A stretch of DNA of 64,000 bases from Chrysaora quinquecirrha (taxonomy: Eukaryota > Cnidaria > Scyphozoa > Semaeostomeae > Pelagiidae): NCBI GenBank assembly GCA_014526335.1, contig JACTAT010000002.1, positions 6,843,687 through 6,907,686 of the forward strand, in the 5' to 3' direction. Under the pieces are notes generated by a model. It saw only the letters and a list, made by a program, of their open reading frames with translations. It made no database searches and was not told where the DNA came from. Both the position numbers and the translations under genes were made by a program. Shown here piece by piece: positions 58,201-64,000 of the stretch. Position 1 is the stretch's first letter. Each line of letters starts with the position of its first letter.

Positions 58201-61200
58201 TTGTAAGCAGTTGTCTATTATGCTTTCCCAGTGAAGTCAAGCTTATTTTACTCCAAAACTTATGGTGCCCCTGATTAAAGACGTAATTTTACTGGCACTA
58301 TCGAAGCTTGTCATTAATTTTCAGTTTTCTGCACAAGTCAAAAAGATGCCAACATTAATATATTTCTATAAGGTCGCCATTTGGTATTATTTGTTACCTT
58401 GTGGCATCACCCAAGGAATATACATATCGATTACAAGAATCTATCAACCACACTAGCCTTTTCTTTCAAGAAGTTCCACTTTTTTTACAATGATATTTAT
58501 AGACATCAAAATGGCAAACTAACCTCATTTTTTAGTAACTTATATTTCACTCCGCTATTAACGGGGACCATTTTCAGATCGAAGGATTGGTTTTCTTTTT
58601 TTGTTAAAGATTCGATCGATTCTTCGTGCTCTAATTGTTCTTACACGTTTTCAATTTTTCAGCTGGATGTAGTTGGACAGAACTATTTGTCTGGGATCAA
58701 TACAAAAACAGCTCACAATACAGAAATACAACATTATGATTTCAGTTATGACGGAATGTGGCTCGCTACAGTTAGTACATCATATGTTTTATTATATACA
58801 TTCCTTTATTACTATTTACTTGTGAGTTAATAAGCGGTAAAATATCCACCCAATATGGTGGATCGAAGTTAGTCAATCAGAGACGTGCTACTGGATTGGT
58901 ATTGTCCTTCAAACGCTAAGCAGCGCACAGGTAACATTGATATGACCAACAAATTTTCTGCGTCTTCTTTTTTCTGGAGACTTCCGAGAGATCGAAGGCT
59001 CGTTCTTTTGGAGAACTCTGAGAAAAACTGGATGCTCCAAACTGGAAGGTTTTGCAGACTTCAGAGAAACAATGTTTCTAAAACAACTTCTCTAAATTCT
59101 TCCGTTGTCAAGAAAGTGCGTTTTTCGGGATCGAAGCCATTGTTGTCTATTTTGTAACAAAGGGGTAAAAGTCCCAAAAGAGCGCACCTATACTGAAATC
59201 AGAAAACGAACATTTCTTACCAAAGTTTTATTAATACGCTCTCATTATTTTATAGGTCGAGAAAGGAAGTTTTGAGTTGATCCCTGATGAAGTAAAACTC
59301 AAGTTCTGGTATTTTGATGTTGGTACCCAAAGGTGAGAATTATTTGACTTGGATCTTTCTCGTATATGACTTCCCAAGAAGCAGCTTCAAGTGCTTTCCT
59401 GCTTCTCATGAACGTCACTCACTGAGAGTAAAACTAGCTATACCTACCCTGCTTTCTATCCCTATGAGGTCCATGAATGAAGAGGTATTCATTCCAGGAT
59501 ATCAGTGTTGAAGCGCAAGCTGAAGTCCTGTATCATTTACTTTGTTGCCTCGAGCCGTGGATCTCCTTTAACGAACAATTTGATTTTCTAATTTTGTTGA
59601 TAATTAGTTTCTGCCATGTCTGCAGGGTGACTGTTGTAACTTTTGCCCACCCTGCCAAAATTAAATTTCAACTCACACTTATAAAGACTGTTTCTTACAC
59701 TGTTTAAGACACAATGATCACCGCTTGTGAAAGGCTTGTCATGATAAGGAGTGTTTTTTGGCCATCAGTTAACAATCATGTTTCGAAATTGTACTGCTCG
59801 TAAATTTAAATAGAGTCCCATTCACAAATGCGAGTATAGCTTTAAAGGTGCATTCGTGGCATCTGCTACATTCAAGAAGATATGAGTTGATTTGGAAAGG
59901 CTAATTGCAAGAGAACATACTGGAGGAGCACATAGTTAGATACGACAATAGTTAATAGCAACGATCCTGGTTATCTTTCTTATGTTGTGCATTCAGTGTA
60001 AGTGGACATGACAATTCAATGTTTTGTTCACTAAGGGAAGAATGCAAAATTAAAAAGTTTCAAACTAAAAGGCATTGGATGCATTCTATGTCTTTGAGTT
60101 GGAGTTTTTAGCTCTTTAACTGACAATACTATTTCTTAATCAACTGATAAGCCTTTAGTTAAAAGATATAAGTAATATATAAAGCTTTGCAATACTACCG
60201 GTTTTATGATATGCCTTTCTTCCTTTTTGCTTCTAGCTTGCGTGTAAGGCTAAGCTCTGTAGAACATGGAGGCAGAATAAATATATTCGGTCTTATCAAT
60301 GCTGTTTCTGACACCGTATTAGACATAATAGTCACCACTAATACTAATCATGACAAGCCTTTGATATTTAGTTGGGCAACGTTTCGGGAGAGATCCGTCT
60401 CCCATCATCGAGCAATGAGAATTGTGGTTTCTTTCTATCTGTTGCAAAGGTCGGATCAAAAGGTGTGAAATGGAGGCAGAAATTTTTTATAAGCAAGGAG
60501 TTTGTATTAATATTTCGAGCAAAAGTTAGACCAAACTCTTTAAGGCAATAAGGGGACATAGGCTGGAAACTTACTGGTACATATGGCAATTAGATTTAAA
60601 TACCTAGAAGAGGGACGCCAAGAAGAGATTTCCTTTCTACATTACAGAGCCCAAGTGTAGGCCCAGCTCTCATTAATGATGAAAATTTTGTCTGCTTGGG
60701 AAAACTCTCAAGGGACTCTTCTACAGATAAAGTATCCAGAAACAAGAATTTCAGGGAGAAAGAAAGTTAACAATAAATTAACTCGTGTCTTCAGGTAGTG
60801 TGAAGTCATATACTTGCTGAAGATAGTGGTGTTATATGGGTGCAAATATTTCTCTGCTTTCGTAGTTTAATCTTTTTATGCATCCATTTGACATGACTGA
60901 AATTGGAACTCAACTGTTTCTATTGAAGAGTAGCTCCCTGGTCACCTTTCATGTAACCCTCGTGAATGTGCTTCGCTCAATTCAATTCAATTCAACTTTT
61001 TTTGTAGAATACAACTTAAGTTTACAAGCTACATAATCTGATTAATAAAATAAGTACTGTATTTTTTGTGACTCGAGAAGGCATTGCCCATCTAGCTCGA
61101 GCCGCCAACAAAAAAGCTAAGGGAAAATAAAAAGTAATTAATAATTACTTTAAAGATAAACAACATTGACAGCTTTGGTGCATTTAGACTACTAAAGATC

Positions 61201-64000
61201 TAAGATACACAGCTAAAACAAAACACTTGTAGATCAACGACGTGAACAAACAACATTCAATTCTTACTAAAGGCAAACTTGGAAATGTTTTCGACAGCGA
61301 ATTCAATATATCGTTCAGTTCGTTCTATTTAATCTATTTTAGAGAAGTAGGATTAATTCATTCAGTTTTTACAATTATTAACCAGGTAAGCATACCGGCT
61401 ATGCTTCCTGTGTCCTCTCCCTATCCCCATTTCAATCCCCTCCTTTCTAATGACCTGTGTTAAACATTTCTCTTGTCCTTCTTTTTCAGATACAAGCAAA
61501 ACACGGTGGCTGACCCACCTCATGAATATGACATAGTAACACTGAAGATGAGACCCAAACCAGAATCATCCATCTTTGATCATCTTGCTGTAACGACTGA
61601 TTGCTCTGGTAGATTCAAGATCTGGACATTAAATTCGAATGACAATGAAGGTAAAGATTTCAAAAGTTAAATCATATTACTTTCCCTATTAATAGCCGTC
61701 TTCGTTTTTGTTTGTCCATACTAATTGAGACAATATTTGAATTGGAAATATGCATCGCGAAATGTAGAAGTGCCAGAAGGTAAAAACATGAGGTTTCTAT
61801 GAAGAAATTTTCAACAAAGTCAGTAGATTTCTGGGTTTCTATTCTTTTTCCAAGTATTGTAGCAACAGACCGGTGGAATTTATATCCAGGTGCGGAACGA
61901 AATGCAACAATCAGAAAGTAAAGCCAAACTGGCATTGTGTTTTAAACAGGAAAGCTTGCAGGATACTGCGGGAAGACAAATAGAATTGGTTGAAGAGTCT
62001 AGTTGAGAAAACGAACTCTTTCTGAAAATTTTTGTCTGACAATTCACAGAGTCTAATCGTCAGAAACAGACCGAAATGAAGAATATACAACAATATTTCC
62101 ACAGAAAAGACATGTTTAACAAAGCTTTATTCTGCGATAAATAATGGACTTGAGGGAAATGTAATTTTTTTTGGCACTATCGAAGCTTGTCATAAACTAT
62201 CAGTTTTCTGCACAAGTCAAAAAGCTGCCTACAACAACATATTCCTACAAGGTCGCCATCTAGCACTTCTCTATTACTATATGGCATTACCCAAGGAATG
62301 AACATAAGACATTCTTTACACGTCGGTTCAACGCGAATTTAAAAGTTGATTTTAAAGGGATATAGTTTCAGTTAACTGTGCGTTCCATTCATAGTAACCT
62401 TTCTTGAGATTACTTCACATTACTTAAATATATTTCAATGATTGGAGTAACAAAAATATTCTTAAAGGAAAATCTTCTCATTCTAATATAATCATCCATT
62501 CTTGGTTTTAGAATCGCATCCTAGTACTCAAAGAACCTGGTCCTGCCATGCTGTTTGTTACTATGGAAATGGTCCCTGTGGAAAAGCCTCGTTTTCAGAA
62601 GATGGTTCACTGCTTGCTGTTGTTTATGGAAAGGTAAGTCAGTCTTTCTCCCTTGAATTATCCAAGTTTCTCTTTGACAAACAATGGAAAGTGTGCGATA
62701 TCACGGGTGATTTGTTATCCTTAGCATTCTGTGTGTAATTGGGCGTGTTTGTTTATCGCTCGTCCAACAAGGAAGAATGCAAAATTGAATTTTATTTCAT
62801 TGATCATTGCTCAAGTTATTTCTGTAGCTTCAGCATTCTCATCATTGAAATTACATCACGAAGATAATTTTATTTTATTCTTGTTCTTCTAATTTTAACA
62901 GGCTTATTAACGTAAAAGCGTATGATTTTGTTATCAGGATAGTCGGTTAAATTCATTTTAACTTGCTGATTACTTGCCGAAAATGTCCAAGTGAAAGAGT
63001 TCAGGTTCAAACCTCTAACTAGATCAAGAACTCTAATTAGAATGTGCTGCAAAAATTATTTATTGCAATTTAGGCTGATGTTTTTTATTAACCACACTGT
63101 TGGTCATCAGTCTTGCATCGATAGCGAATGCATTATGGGGGGGGGGGGGAATCGTGTCTACGTTTCTTAACCTAGAAGCTCTCAAACAAACACGGCTGTC
63201 CCGATAAGGCTGAAGAAGTTTTCATCTTCAAGCCTTATATTGAAGCCTCGAAAGAACACAATCAAATGCAGTGTGCACAAGTGTTATTATACAATTTATA
63301 TAATAATACAGTTTGTGTAATGTTGTATAAGTTGTAGTTGTGTGAAAAACGCTGCAATGTCTACTAAATGTTTGTAAAAAGATAAGGGTTGTAAGATCTT
63401 TGAGAAGTTCCAAACCGATTGCTCGTGTAGTAAGACGAAATGCATAAAAAAATGCAGTGTTCTTTGAGTTTTTAATAAGTGTTTACGTGTTTTTTAAGCC
63501 TAAAAATTGCGATCTTGTATGAATGGTTTAAGCCACTCGAGCTCAAAGTCTGTCATCCATTGACCAAGAAAAACTGTGTGTATAAATGGATGATTTGGTT
63601 TTGCCCCCTCCCCCCCAAAATGCTTCTCATATTTTTCATTTACTTTTTTCAGACCATAACAATTTGGGATTCAGAAACTGGAGAAATGAAAACAAGTTTA
63701 TACAGTCCTGTACAAAATGAGACACTCAGGTGAAGAAAATGAACAATTTAACATGAATTTATTCCTTTAAATACCATTGTTTAACCAAGTGTAAATTTCT
63801 ATCACATGCATTTTCAAACCGAATTCTCTTCCTTGCAGTGACATAGTATTTGGTAGTGGTTCAGCTGCTGCATACATGATGGCAAGAACTGATCATTATC
63901 TCATCTGTTGGAATCTTTTAACTTGTTCTGTTTGGTGGAGTTTAGAAGCTAATGTCACGTGCTTAGCTGCCGACAAATTCTCGGGATTATTCGCTGTTTT
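49201..64000 (+). CDS. WDR75: WD repeat-containing protein 75 (SSU processome, UTP17/NAN1), 3' partial
   Basis: Nucleolar WD40 protein of the t-UTP/UTP-A subcomplex, needed for pre-rRNA transcription and 18S processing. Supported exons: 50348-50477, 50835-50900, 51258-51342, 53117-53250, 53583-53653, 54217-54312, 54893-54981, 56595-56750, 57340-57402, 58084-58202, 58663-58770, 59256-59332, 61490-61650, 62512-62633, 63653-63729, 63839-64000 (cut by the window end). All join in phase. Diagnostic stretches: DGEVIIWDYTDGTIVK; FTCIAFHPTKLMIATGD..KIVLW; LHWHAHAVKDLAF; VSGGTEAVLVTWQ; FIPRLGAPIKHLSIS; YDPRTDKLVLPGSPAGRLQF; KASFSEDGSLLAVVYGKTIT; ICWNLLTCSVWWSLEANV. The order matches human WDR75 throughout. 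Exon 1 is tentatively 49201-49255 (MAEDEKSCGSRNAFKKIR, then GTAACC). A short exon between it and 50348 was not found, so the 5' end is uncertain. Expected housekeeping expression. Confidence 0.95.
49560..49890. repeat. Dispersed repeat with TATTGTTTTCGAAACAATA palindromes, related to 600-790
   Basis: In the first WDR75 intron. Motifs such as GGCTATTGTTTTCGAAACAATA, TATTGTTTTAGCCAAAATTGC and CAAAGTTTCCAA occur in the same order at 640-760 in PSMA2 intron 1. Both copies give ORFs on both strands that are mere translations of the repeat. No ends were defined. Confidence 0.5.
50041..50230 (+). mobile_element. tRNA-derived SINE, copy 4
   Basis: Plus-strand copy in the first WDR75 intron: GGTGCTGTGGCTTTATGCAG, a degenerate A box, GGTTGGGATTTGAGCCCAAG (B-box region), then ..TTAGTTAACCTACTGCTGAG and GATCCTAGTGAATGGTGCTA. 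Opposite orientation to the other three copies. Confidence 0.65.
51882..52929. mobile_element. 1.05 kb foldback element in WDR75 intron
   Basis: TACAGTACAGGCCATAAATA (continuing ACTTAACCT) at the left. At the right is its inverse, AGGTTAAGTTATTTCTGGCC followed by TGTACTGTA. The inside is full of GCGAATTTCGC / CGAATTCGC palindromic words near both ends and AT-rich DNA in the middle. There is no transposase-like ORF. It is a likely non-autonomous transposon. Confidence 0.65.
53941..54157. mobile_element. MITE family A, copy 6, degenerate (WDR75 intron)
   Basis: The left end GGACCTGATCAAACGATCAA, preceded by TTA, and the right end ATGGTTTGGCGAAGGC are eroded versions of the family-A termini. 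The body has CAAACATTTGAG and CAAATGTTTGATAAAATG. Confidence 0.5.
57465..57785. repeat. GATT tetranucleotide repeat
   Basis: About 320 bp of degenerate (GATT)n / TTGATTGATTGACTG in a WDR75 intron, starting 60 bp after the exon ending at 57402. Confidence 0.85.
58285..58440. repeat. Dispersed intronic repeat (GGCACTATCGAAGCTTGTCAT), copy 1
   Basis: GGCACTATCGAAGCTTGTCA..CAGTTTTCTGCACAAGTCAAAAAG..AAGGTCGCCAT..CACCCAAGGAAT is repeated in the same order at 62173-62305, also in a WDR75 intron. A fragment is at 55684-55700. Confidence 0.65.
58960..59110 (+). repeat. Dispersed repeat (CGAGAGATCGAAGGCTCGTT), copy 2
   Basis: TTCCGAGAGATCGAAGGCTCG..GAGAACTCTGAG..TTTTGCAGACTTCAGAGAAACAATGTTTC parallels 3600-3735 in PSMA2 intron 5 (TTCCGAGAGATCGAAAGCTCG..CAACTCTCAGG..TTTCGCAGACTTCAAGAGAAATTGTTTCC). 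Both copies give partly similar ORFs, but they are most likely repeat remnants. Confidence 0.5.
62173..62305. repeat. Dispersed intronic repeat, copy 2
   Basis: GGCACTATCGAAGCTTGTCA..CAGTTTTCTGCACAAGTCAAAAAG..ACAAGGTCGCCATCT..TTACCCAAGGAAT, matching the copy at 58285 with substitutions and small indels. Confidence 0.65.

Overview
This 64 kb window is animal nuclear DNA. It has split genes with GT-AG introns, long AT-rich introns and intergenic DNA, and many short inverted-repeat transposons. The gene set (PSMA2, WDR75, a rhodopsin-like GPCR, small secreted cystine-rich proteins) and the dense MITE and minisatellite load suggest a cnidarian, most likely an anthozoan such as a stony coral. The taxon is an inference, not something the sequence proves.

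Layout: 1-9739 (+) is the proteasome alpha-2 subunit gene PSMA2. It is complete except for the first two codons, has nine exons, and its introns hold several MITEs. 9740-11150 is a TTTACTTTGG minisatellite. 11412-20314 (-) is a proposed two-exon IL-17-like cystine-knot cytokine gene. Its 8.4 kb intron holds a 4.86 kb P-superfamily transposon (12459-17316) with terminal inverted repeats, a 7-bp target duplication and two convergent, decayed genes. 21.2-23.1 kb and 25.9-27.0 kb carry arrays of one 28-bp satellite. The third array is organised as a 140-bp higher-order repeat and lies inside the proposed intron of a small secreted YbaY/YscW-like gene (25603-27183, -). An intact single-exon paralogue follows at 27940-28446 (-). 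30688-31811 (-) is a second IL-17-like gene, whose short intron contains two PIF/Harbinger-type MITEs. 32-45 kb is gene-poor and repeat-rich. 45268-48640 (+) is a two-exon class A GPCR with one frameshift. 49.2-64 kb (+) is WDR75, a WD40 protein of the small-subunit processome, which runs off the right edge.

The two housekeeping genes (proteasome core; pre-rRNA transcription and processing) frame a central stretch of small secreted or receptor genes, two of which form pairs of diverged paralogues on the minus strand. I see no operon-like organisation. Several exons (both IL-17-like signal-peptide exons and YbaY-like exon 2) were found by reading splice sites and phase by eye. They need transcript support.
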